From Macrocystis pyrifera (taxonomy: Eukaryota > Sar > Phaeophyceae > Laminariales > Laminariaceae), in assembly GCA_031763025.1 (NCBI GenBank), contig JASSKH010000001.1, forward strand, positions 25,364,539 to 25,428,538: a stretch of 64,000 bases of DNA, read 5' to 3'. The translations under genes were made by a program, and so were the position numbers. The notes beneath the pieces are model-generated. The model was not told the DNA's origin. It did no database searches and saw nothing but the letters and a program-made list of their open reading frames with translations. This document shows positions 21,690-30,172 of the stretch, one piece after another; within the stretch, counting starts at the first letter, position 1, and the number at the start of each line of letters is the position of its first letter.

Positions 21690-23595
21690 CGATGATGATG
21701 ATGATGATGATGATGATGACGATGATGATGATGATGATGATGTTCTCACGTTAGCTATTACGGGGGACCATAGTAAAAAGGACCAAATCTAGATAGTAAA
21801 AATAGGTAAACATAGAGGTTTTTATGTATACCATAGGTCCTATTAACTAAGGACCCCCGTAGTAGTTTCCCTGAAATCCATACTGTAGTCACAAAACAGG
21901 CTGTAACAAAAAGTGCACCTCGATGGGAGAAAACAAACAAGTACGAAGTAGTGCGCACGGCAGTATCATTCCAGTTCGTAAGGGAAACGGGTTTGGGTTT
22001 GGTTTGATTGGCTTAGGTTTCTTTTTTACAGTTGTTTGGTTTGATTTGTTTTGGATTTGTCGTGTTTTGGTTTGGTTTGTTTTGGATTTGTCGTGTTTTG
22101 GTTTGGTTCGACTTGGTTTTTTTTGCTTTGGTTTTGCTTTGGATTGTATCGTGTTGGTTTTGGTGTTCCTTGCTTCGCGCAAGGTCGCGGCCAGCTATCG
22201 TTTATCGTGGCCCCGCCCGCCGCTTGTCTGTGGCCGTGAGGAACGGGGTCTGGACGAGACGGTAAAGCGGAAGACGTGCACAGGCAGCACAGGGACATAA
22301 CGCCTGTACGCCTAAACCGCTCTTTTTGGACTTACAACTTCTGCCTTGCCGAGGGTCGTCCGAATTTCTCTGAGCTGTGGCTTCGAACTCGATGTGCTCA
22401 GTCACAAAAGTGGGAAATTATGTACCAGGTGTTGTGCCGAATTATGGTGTTTCGCCCCTTCTCTCGCGCTGAACGCCCACCTTTTCTTGCCCACCTCCCG
22501 TGTAGTATATGACAACAACGTATTGAGCGCCCCAACGGTTGGAGGTGTCTGTGTTAGGAGTAGGAAAAGTGCTCCGTCTCGAAAGGGATGTGTGGTCAAT
22601 AGTCAAATGACTTCCTGAGGCAAGCAACAAATGAGTACGCGCTCCCCCCCCCCCCCCCCTCCCCTTACAGCCCCCTCCCCGGTCTCCCCCCCCCCCCCCC
22701 CCCCCTCCTCCTCCTCCCTGCCTCCTTCCAATGCTATCAGAAGCCCAGCTTCTTGGCGGCCCCGCCGACTATACAGTGTATATATATTTACATCATTCAA
22801 CTACTTCGTATAATCGTACCACCACCTTGACAGGTGAAATCAATGAAGTCGATGTTAAAATCGATGCTAACATCAAAGGCTAAAATATAAAATCGATGCT
22901 AACATCGATGCTAATATCGATGCTAACATCAATGCTATAATCTGAAATCGATGCTGACATCAACAATGCTAAAATCGATGCTACGATACTAGCATTCGGT
23001 GTTAAAATCGATGATAGAAATGGATTCTAAAATCGATGATGAAAATGGATCCTAAAATCGATGCTGAAATCGATGAAATCGATGATAACATCGATGCTAA
23101 AAGTCGCATGATAAAATGGATCCTAAAAACTATACTAAAATCGATGATAAAATCGATGATGAAATCGATGCTAAAATCGATGCTAAAATCGATGTTGAAA
23201 TCGATGCTGAAATCGATTATGAAATATGCGATGAATCCGATGAACAGGGGCAGCCGGCGGCGGCGTTTTTGTACCGGATCTCGTGGAAGAAAACCGCGGT
23301 TGTGAAATCGGTGACGCTTGAGAGCGGAGACGCACTCGTATTTGGCGGCCGGTCAAGGGGGATCATCCACTCCGTCCCTGGAATTGGCACGGCCTCTGCC
23401 GCCGTTGCCAAGGCTGCGTCGAAACCCGCAACTTTTCCCGCGAGCCGAAAGTCCTCGGCTCTCGCGAGGGGCGTCGAGGGCAAGGGGCAGGGAGAGGGGA
23501 GGACGGAAGGGGAAGGGAGCGAGGGGGGCGGGGGTAATGGTCCGTGTGTCGTGCCAGATTGCGGCCGATACAACTTAAATTTCAGGGAGCTGTAG
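13477..23595 (+). CDS. AlkB-type 2-oxoglutarate/Fe(II)-dependent dioxygenase, 6 exons, complete
   Basis: Exons: 13477-13809, 14932-15012, 16893-16970, 20683-20788, 21527-21576, 23248-23595; all phases agree and give 331 aa. AlkB-family enzymes oxidatively demethylate alkylated bases in DNA or RNA. Residues 1-90 are low complexity (Ser and Ala runs from CAG-type repeats). [18 protein letters not shown] opens the fold, then [25 protein letters not shown] and the Fe(II) site: H198 and D200 in WHQD (the codon for D200 is split by intron 4), distal H257 in GIIHSVPG, and the 2-oxoglutarate-binding R323/R329 in RYNLNFR at the C-terminus. N187 and Y189 match the NxY motif. All catalytic residues are present, so it is likely active. 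A Gly/Glu-rich insertion (about 285-313) sits before the last strand. The sequence resembles bacterial AlkB and ALKBH1-like proteins more than ALKBH2/3, but orthology is not settled. Introns hold many repeats; intron 3 has five copies of MITE-1. Confidence 0.92.
13898..13969 (+). repeat. (CTG)n tract in AlkB intron 1
   Basis: About 24 units with one CCG near the start, 90 bp after exon 1, whose coding part has CAG-type runs. Confidence 0.85.
14561..14655 (+). mobile_element. Family B 3' fragment
   Basis: CCTGGTCGGTGAAGACC to CATGACATGAGTA with a C-tract after it. The next element (14680-14784) starts just beyond that tract. Confidence 0.7.
14680..14784 (+). mobile_element. Family A fragment
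   Basis: Starts at CAAAATGTTGGAGGTGTCTC, matching the LINE from its VGGVSIRSRN codons to ASNK-stop. No tail, because family B begins directly after it. Confidence 0.7.
14785..14865 (+). mobile_element. Family B 3' fragment
   Basis: AACCCGACGTGATCCG to GATGTCGAGTAC, followed by about 27 C. It is the last of three elements placed head to tail in AlkB intron 1. Confidence 0.7.
15284..15400 (-). mobile_element. Family A fragment
   Basis: Minus-strand copy running from GTACTCACTTGGTGCTTGCC to the AATGAGCGCTCAACTG region (sense); in AlkB intron 2. Confidence 0.7.
15459..15522 (-). mobile_element. Family A fragment
   Basis: Tail side is the G-rich tract 15431-15458. It abuts the preceding minus-strand copy, giving two LINE ends in tandem. 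Confidence 0.7.
16607..16676. mobile_element. MITE-2 copy, diverged
   Basis: CTCCCGTTTTGGGGACGAG left arm; right arm degenerate. Confidence 0.65.
16699..16808. mobile_element. MITE-1 copy next to MITE-2
   Basis: Full length, preceded by MITE-2 at 16607-16676; AlkB intron 2. Confidence 0.8.
17064..17172. mobile_element. MITE-1 copy
   Basis: First of five copies in AlkB intron 3. Confidence 0.82.
17464..17572. mobile_element. MITE-1 copy
   Basis: Second copy in AlkB intron 3, inverted arms intact. Confidence 0.82.
17771..17880. mobile_element. MITE-1 copy
   Basis: Third copy in AlkB intron 3. Confidence 0.82.
17941..18047. mobile_element. MITE-1 copy
   Basis: Fourth copy in AlkB intron 3, only ~60 bp after the third. 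Confidence 0.8.
18777..18885. mobile_element. MITE-1 copy
   Basis: Fifth copy in AlkB intron 3. Confidence 0.82.
19680..19930. repeat. Dispersed repeat, copy 1 (~245 bp)
   Basis: Shares TCTGAATGACGGGGTTCCTT, TGTTTCGAAAAA and GGAGCTCCT blocks with 25525-25760. No coding sense seen; AlkB intron 3. Confidence 0.7.
20366..20675 (+). repeat. (GGAT)n satellite ending at AlkB exon 4
   Basis: About 310 bp of ATGG units with scattered ACGG/GTGG variants, reaching to within 10 bp of the exon 4 acceptor. Confidence 0.85.
20996..21061 (+). mobile_element. Family B 3' fragment
   Basis: CCCGGCATTGTACATAGGG to ATGACACGAGTAC, the same ACATAGGG subtype as 2446-2521; a C40-class tract follows. Confidence 0.7.
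21129..21363 (+). mobile_element. Family B, 3' half
   Basis: Begins ATTCGACGCTGTCATCC and ends ATGAGTACA then C17. It sits right behind the C-tract of the previous copy, in AlkB intron 4. Confidence 0.75.
21648..21742 (+). repeat. (GAT)n microsatellite
   Basis: About 31 units with two GAC variants; AlkB intron 5. Confidence 0.85.
21756..21864. mobile_element. MITE-1 copy
   Basis: In AlkB intron 5, just after a (GAT)n tract. Confidence 0.8.
22531..22638 (+). mobile_element. Family A fragment
   Basis: From GCGCCCCAACGGTTGGAGG to AAATGAGTACG with C-tracts to about 22702; in AlkB intron 5. Confidence 0.72.
22830..23246 (+). repeat. AAATCGATG-type array ending at AlkB exon 6
   Basis: Units of 9-15 nt (AAAATCGATGCT, AAATCGATGATG) over ~400 bp, ending at the exon 6 acceptor GAACAG. 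Confidence 0.85.
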
Positions 23596-24790
23596 TTTAG
23601 TTAGCTATTGATGGCGGTGTCTTGTGTTTTGCGCGTGGAGAATGTGTGTCTTAAGCTTTCGCAGCATTAGATCATAGAGTGTGTAGTGGCGCTCAGCTTG
23701 TGTAGCATCGATGCAGCGCGTGTAGCCTAGATAGCTGTACTGTAGCGTATCGTGGCGTGTGCGGTGTGCTTGTAAGAGCTTGCGTAGCATAGCTGCAGCG
23801 TGTAGAGTGTGCTCAGCGCGTGTAACATGCAAGTAGCGGTGTGGCAGAAGTACGCGTTGCGTGTGGCGCGTGACGTAAGAGGAAGAAGGCTGACGAAACC
23901 GTCGTATTATTCCTGTGGTCATCCGAGGATATCCTGGGTACATCCCCGGGTATCATAGGTGGATATGGATTGTGCGGATGATATATTAAGTGGATATGGT
24001 CTACAGGGGACATCTTGGATACAACCCCGGGTTTCAATGAAACCTAGGGATGTCTCCAATATGTTCCCTGTGTAGACCATATCCATGCGCTATAGATAGC
24101 GCTGGGAGGGAAGGCGGGCGGGCGGGGGCGGGGAATCACCAGTCAACGATCGATTGGGCCCGTGGTATCACGAGACGAGTGTAGTCCGCAAGCCAGAAAG
24201 GCGGATAGACCGATGACTAAACCTGCCGGGCGGATGTTCGTGCTTGTTGCTTCGTAGGGTTCGCGTCGCTCGTTCGATTAAGGCTGGGCTTGGCTGGGTT
24301 CGGCGTGCCTCGGCTCGGCCGCCCCTCGTCCCGCCTTTACTACTGCACCTCGGAAATCGTTTCTAGTCTCCGACTATTATTCGACAATTAAGGATCGTTA
24401 CTACGTCTCGAAGGACCTTTTGTCCTCTGTTCCCGGATTTATGTATATACATTTATTTCTTGATTCCCGAATATTATGTGAATGCAAAGCGTTCCTGGTA
24501 TTTCGATATTTTGCCCTCTGTTAAAAGTTACGAATTGTGACAAAACGCCTCCGTATCTTGATACGAAAAAAAAATCACGAATCGCGAAAATCTGGAAAAT
24601 CTGGAAAAACGAGCTTTCCGATAACAACGGTCCCATACTTAACTGTACCCAGCCCAGGGTAATCCTTATAACAACACCCTCTAGGAACCCAGGAATTATT
24701 GCTATGATATTGCTGTACCACACAACTCGGGGAGTGGGGGTAGGTGCGGTCTTACCGACCGGTTAGTGTGACCGCGCAGCAAGCGAGTAG
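23596..24790. other. AlkB downstream region, no gene recognised
   Basis: Probably contains the AlkB 3' UTR. A fold-back (GGATATGGTCTACA and TGTAGACCATATCC) lies at 23990-24085. 23610-23880 is GTGTAG-rich low-complexity text. Nothing else supported. Confidence 0.45.
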
Positions 24791-24791
24791 G

Positions 24792-25077
24792 TTTTACAAT
24801 CTGTGAGCTCGGATCTTTAGCAGGGGTGCTTTTGACTTAAACAATTGCGTAGCGCGGTCTGCACTTCGGAAGAATCGTCCGTGGTTGAGAAATTTCCTGG
24901 TTCGATGCAAACGCGGCTCATAAGCCGCGTTTATGATCAGTTTTGGCCCGTTTTGGCTGCGGTTTGGGGTCAGGGGTTGGGGTTGGGCCGGGTCTTCGCC
25001 GGTACCTCGATCCCAACAGGAACCAAAATACCTGAACAGCCTACCAACCTGAAGATCCGAGCTCACAGATTGTAAAA
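24792..25077. mobile_element. Non-autonomous TIR DNA element, 286 bp
   Basis: Perfect 26-bp terminal inverted repeats (starting TTTTACAATCTGTGAGCTCG). No ORF fits a transposase. No clear target duplication. Perfect arms suggest a young insertion in the AlkB-Rieske intergenic region. Confidence 0.75.
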
Positions 25078-25402
25078 GGATCTCCAGCAAGCAGCAGCAG
25101 CAGCACGAGTACGATCATGCTGCTCCGAGTGTTATAACAAGATGCTTGCATTGCTGGTATTCGTTCGAACCCTGAAAATGATCGGCCGCGTACCTACGTA
25201 GCCTGCTTCCTTCTGTGCGGCCAGCCAACGCTGTTCGTTACCGTCGTTTTGATGCCGTCGAGTGTTGGTTCCCTCCTCATGTCCCGAAGGGGTTAAAACA
25301 TGAAGAAAAAAAAAAAACACGGGAAAAAAACGAAAAAGAAAGAAAAAAACACAAAAAAAAGTTCACGTCGGACGGACAGCTCATCGATTTCCACCCAGTG
25401 AC

Positions 25403-25489
25403 GTATACCACTCTGTACCTGAATGTAAGGAGCTTTTGCACGCTAATATTCAATCAAAAGTGTCCCTATATTCAGGGACAAAGTGGTAG
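25403..25489. mobile_element. MITE-3 fold-back element
   Basis: About 80 bp with ends TACCACTCTG and CAAAGTGGTA and an inner AATATAAGG-type arm. Other probable copies: 25758-25835, 33940-34020, 34873-34955, 39808-39890, 40075-40155, 42541-42625, 53550-53625, 53651-53735, 57290-57375, 62190-62300. Arms are diverged between copies, so family unity is moderately supported. Confidence 0.6.
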
Positions 25490-25524
25490 ATGTTTCGGAC
25501 GCGTTCTACAATATAGGTATTAAT

Positions 25525-25760
25525 AGCACATTTTCGCTCAAATGTTTTCTGAATGACGGGGTTCCTTAGCCCAAAATCGTCGGAATCCCAATCTTGTTTC
25601 GAAAAATGACGTAGTTGTCTGCTTGGGCCGTGGGATTATTCATCGAGCTGCCACTTGATTTTTGCTTAACTCAGTTTCCGGCAGAGGTGTGGAGCTCCTC
25701 AATCAAGTGAAGAGCCTCGGGAAAATTAGGATGAACGCCTGTCATAGAGAACCTCCTCTG
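25525..25760. repeat. Dispersed repeat, copy 2
   Basis: Second copy of the repeat at 19680, flanked on both sides by MITE-3 copies. Confidence 0.7.
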
Positions 25761-25960
25761 TCCCTGAATATAAGTATCTATTGTGTACTATTATTCAATA
25801 AAAAAATGTCCCTATATTTATGGAAAGAGTGGTAGATGTTTCAATTCGAGTATACTTCTGACCTGTATGATCTAGCTCGTGTTGCCGGTGGGAGCCGTAA
25901 AATCTGCCCGATCTACAACAGGCAGCAGCGCATGATCCCTGCCTTGTATTAGATACGTAC

Positions 25961-26069
25961 AATTACGGGGGACCATAGTAAATAGGACCAAATATTTTTA
26001 GTAAAAATAGGTAAATGTGTAGGTTTTTATGTATGCCATAGGTCCTATTAACTGTGGACCCGCGTAATA
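25961..26069. mobile_element. MITE-1 copy next to MITE-2
   Basis: Intergenic; MITE-2 starts ~33 bp later. Confidence 0.8.
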
Positions 26070-26101
26070 AACAGATCCTGCACAGCGTCTCTCAACCCTT
26101 T

Positions 26102-26166
26102 TTAGTCCCGTTTTGGGGGACAATCTACTTGGGAAGTTGATCGGTTTGTCCCCCAAAACGGGACTG
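26102..26166. mobile_element. MITE-2 copy
   Basis: TTAGTCCCGTTTTGGGGGAC with matching right arm. Confidence 0.75.
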
Positions 26167-26438
26167 ACTGCGGTTGTAAGAGGTTAGTTAGGATGTATAC
26201 CCGGTACATGGTTCAGATCGTGATTTATTTGTACGAGGCGTGAAACCTTCGCTTCTTCCTTACGGTAAACAGCAGCAGCAACAGCAGCGGCAGCGGCAGC
26301 GGCAGTGGCAGCACGAGTACAGATGGTCAGAAAACTGCAACAAGATTTGACCCATCTCTGGCCCCAAAAAGCCGAGTGTAACGTTTGTTTCCGTATACTG
26401 GTAGGAACACGCAGGAGAACCCTCCCCCCCCCCCTGCC

Positions 26439-26966
26439 GTATATTATGTACCTGGTATATATATACAGGTTGGGTTGGTGTCGGCTGACGACGACGCTGT
26501 AAAACACGCCTCTCACTGGGTGAGCTAGACAGCCAGGGTACCGTTTTTTTTTTTTTTTTTTTTTGGCGGTGACCACGGCTGGCGGTCAAGTTAGATCATT
26601 TTTGTGCGGGGAGAACCTTAACTCCGCACAAGGGGGATGATCGTATCATGTAACGTGTATTTGGTGAGGCACCCATGGGGCAGTTACATGGTAAACCCAT
26701 TGCTGTCTCTGGAAGTGGCCACAGCAGAAATTAAATCAATTCATTGATGCTGTCATCCATATGCAAGAAAATCCGCCTCACAAGCGGTTCTTAATAGGAT
26801 GCAGTTCACTCTTCATGCGACTCACCGAACACCCCTCGGCGCTTCGCGCTTGGTGCAAGCAATGTGCGCCTGGTCGGTGAAAACCCGACGTGCTCCGTCC
26901 CGGCATTGTAGGGATGCGAGGGTCTATGGTCATACGATTACGGCCATGCATGATAATGAGTGCATG
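26439..26966 (+). mobile_element. Family B, longest copy
   Basis: Starts near TATATTATGTACCTGG and contains an internal T21-class run (26545-26564) not shared at that length with the copy at 1473. Ends GATAATGAGTGCATG then C16. Intergenic between AlkB and Rieske. Confidence 0.75.
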
Positions 26967-27301
26967 CCCCCCCCCCCCCCCCGCCCTGCGCCTTGAACTG
27001 GAATTCCGGGCGCAGATTCCCTCCGAAGACAAGGGGGGAGGAGCACAGAAACAACGAAAACAATAAAAAAAAACGCAAAAAAAAAAAAGCTCGACGAACA
27101 CAGTAGTGGTCCCTCTTTAGTGCCGGCTGCCCTATATAGTGCCGGTGACGTCGCTTGGCACAGATGGGATCGACCATTGTGGTAGTCAGTGTGCGGAGTA
27201 GTTAGTGCCGGTTGGTTGCCGCTATAACAATATCCCTTGTTCGGGTTATATAGTATCAGTGCGCAGAATGATTAGTTAAAATTGTCCTGTTGACCCGGGC
27301 A

Positions 27302-27689
27302 GCATCCAGGGGAGCCGCTGGCCTATATCTTTGACAAGGAATCACATATAGAATACGCGCGCTCGGTTTATCACAATAATTTTTTTTATAAATTTTGAAA
27401 TACGTCAGCTGTGAGTTCGACTGATTAAATAGTTGATACTCAACTTTGCAAGCTGCGTAATACGCCTCGTCTATATTCCATTTTTACCGAATTTTACAAT
27501 TATTGTGATAAACCGAGCGCGCGTATTCTATATGTGATTCCTTGTCAAAGATATAGGCCAGCGGCTCCCCTGGATGCTTGTAAAATTCGGTAAAAATGGA
27601 ATATAGACGAGGCGTATTACGCAGCTTGCAAAGTTGAGTATCAACTATTTAATCGGTCGAACTCACAGCTGACGTATTTCAAAATTTAT
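27302..27689. repeat. Interleaved inverted repeats A-B-A'-B'
   Basis: A 27302-27379, B 27388-27499, A' 27500-27577, B' 27578-27689. A' is the exact reverse complement of A over 78 nt; B' that of B over 112 nt with one mismatch that I find. A related diverged B' copy lies at about 43305-43430. Confidence 0.9.
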
Positions 27690-27699
27690 AAAATAGTGT

Positions 27700-27965
27700 C
27701 GGTTGCCGCTGAAGATAGTGCCGGTTGCTGATATAGATAGTGACGGTATCGGTGACTGGGTCATACCAGGTATATAGAGGTACAGTAGTAGCGATCCTGT
27801 GCCGGGTGCCCGCTATATATAGTGCCGGTGACGTCGCTTGACACAGATGGGATTGACCATTGTGGTAGCGTGCGGAGTAATTAGTGCCGGTTGGTTGCCG
27901 CCATATTAGTGCCGGTATTGTTGCCTGCCGCATATCATACCGGGACTTACATGAGACGGACCACC
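27700..27965. repeat. Dispersed repeat with GTGCCGGTTG blocks
   Basis: Related text in inverse orientation at 52415-52640 and a shorter one at 27118-27285 (TTAGTGCCGGTTGGTTGCCG). It brackets the interleaved inverted repeat. No function seen. Confidence 0.6.
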
Positions 27966-28199
27966 ACTGCCATCGCAGACGCATCGCTCCATGCGTGCCT
28001 GCACGATCCCCGTCGTCGAAAAAGCTCTTCTGGGAACTTCGTTCGAGAGGGGGGGTGTTTTTTAGGGGCGTGTCTGACCAGGGTATACGGTAAGCATGTG
28101 GCAACGCCGCTGAACACGTGCGTGGACGGGAGAGTACAGAGGCGTTCACGTTTCGCGCGTGTGCCTTGGCGCGTGTTCCGGAGGAGTTGATTTGTTTTT

Positions 28200-30172
28200 T
28201 TTTTTTCCGCTTCAGATGAAAAACAAGGACCAGGGGTTCGAGGGCAGGAAGCTCGTCGGCAAAAGCCCGGAACCAAGGCAGTTAGCAAGGCAGGAAGCAA
28301 GCAAGCTCGCCAGTAAGGCCATCAGCAAGTACATAGGCTCGCGAGCACATTCTCAAGCAAGCTCACGAACAAGCTCACGAGCAAAACTTTCCAAGCAAGC
28401 TCACAAGGCCACAAGCAAGTCGCAAGCAAAAGCTAACAAGCAAAATCACAAGCAAGCTCACGAGGCCATAAAAGTTGATAAGCTCGGAAGCAACACGCTT
28501 GCAAGCAGAAACAAAATCCTTCAAGGGTCCATCGCGTTCCCTATGATCAGATAACAGCGGGCAAGAAACGTCTTAGTGATGCCCTTTAGTGAAAGCTAGG
28601 ATCGGAGAGAGACTGCACTGTTGGACGTTGTACATCTCCCGCGTTTTTTTTCAAATCTCCGAGTTCCGAAAGGCAGACCTTGTGATATTTTCCGATTCCC
28701 GAATGGCAGTTGTGATATTTGATGGGCTGCTCCGCGCTCAAACATATACCTGACGCTTTCAGCTCAACCCCCGCACCCCCCCCCCCCTCTCTGAAGGCCT
28801 GCCTCCAAATACGGGGAGTTGAAGCGCACACGGGGACGGGGTAACAACAAGAAAAATTACCGAGAAAAAAATTCCTCATCCCCGTCCCCTCCCTCCCCCC
28901 CCAAAACCACCACCATCACGGCGGCCAGCACCAACCACACCACAACCCCGCCCACCCCACAAACAAAATTGGAGAAACGAAAAAACGACGCGGCAAAAGC
29001 GCGAAAACCGCGCGCGAGCGGAAGGCCGCCTAGAAGGCGTCCCACCCCCAGCCCCAGGCTATAATATAAGCCGCCGTCAAGAGTTTTCGCCTCCCCCCGC
29101 CCCCCCCTCTCCCTAGCCGGGAGTGGCGGAGGAGGCGGTGGTTGCTGCTGCTGCCGCCGCTCTTGCTGCCGGTCCTTCTCCTGCTCTCGTGCCCGCGGTT
29201 TTTTCCGTCCGACAAGCTTTTTGTCCCCCATCCCCCATCCTCGATCGCCCACCCCACCCTGCTTCTGAATCGAAGCCCCGAATGCCTTCGTTTGTTTTAC
29301 TCGGCACCCTTTCGGACGAATCGATCCGACCCACCCTACGTAGGGCCAGGGTTTTGACCTCTCCTCCAGTTATCTCCCCTGCCCCCCCCCCCCCCGCGCC
29401 TACGCAGGCCGGGTGCGCTCTCCGCCAACTCCCTCCAACGCTTATTTTCCAAAGCGGGTTTCGTCAAAAACAAAAAGTGAAAAAAAACGCCGTACCCCGC
29501 GCGGCGGTTATAGCTCACGCGGCGCGCGACAAGACAGGGGAAAGAGAAAATGGTGACGGTATGGTGGTGGGGGGAGGGGGGGGGGGGGCGTAGTCATTTC
29601 TTGCTTGCCTCAGTCATCTGACCATTGATCACGCATCCCTTTCGAGACTGAGGACCCCGGGGGACATTAATGATCCCCAGTGGGGGCGCCGCCCCTCTCC
29701 CCCCGCCCCGCCCCCACCTTTCATCCACCCCCTCCTCCCCCCCAAAACAAAGGCATGATTCCTCGCCCGGTCAAGTGCCTCCTCGCTCCCTCCACCTCCG
29801 CTCCCCCCCCTTCCCCGGATCCCGCGCGGTGTTTTGATCCTTCAGCTGCCTTTGCTACGTAGCAAAAAACACAAAAAAAAAACAAAACTTGGGCACCACG
29901 TTTGTCCGTCCGCTATGATAGCGAAAGGCGGCAGCAGAAAACAATCCTCCCCCCCCCCCCCCCCCCCCGCTTTTCTTGCCTCCTTTTTATTTCTCCCTCC
30001 CCTTTCTCCCCCCCCCCCCCCCACTTCCCCGTCCCCTGGCCAGTCACGCCAACGCTTGGAAACCCCAAACCCAAACCGAATAGCGTAGCATAGAATTACA
30101 TCGTCATAGCATAGCATGGAGGCGCGTCACAACGTGGTGACGGGTGGGGGGTGGGGGGCTCGTTGGAAAAAC
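28200..30172. other. Intergenic, low-complexity, no gene recognised
   Basis: 28250-28480 is built of GCAAGCAAGCTCAC-like units; 28750-30060 has several C-tracts (29379-29396, 29949-29969, 30007-30022). One family A fragment at 29590. The Rieske 3' UTR should lie just left of 30173. Confidence 0.4.
29590..29655 (-). mobile_element. Family A fragment
   Basis: Tail-side G run at 29576-29588; carries the CCTTTCGAGAC end on its 5' side. Confidence 0.7.

Noticed and set aside
28216-28554. ORF starting MKNKDQGFEGRKLVGK after a pyrimidine tract and CAG
   Set aside because: The acceptor looks fair, but most of the ORF is GCAAGCTCAC low-complexity repeat, no partner exon was found and no family is recognised.
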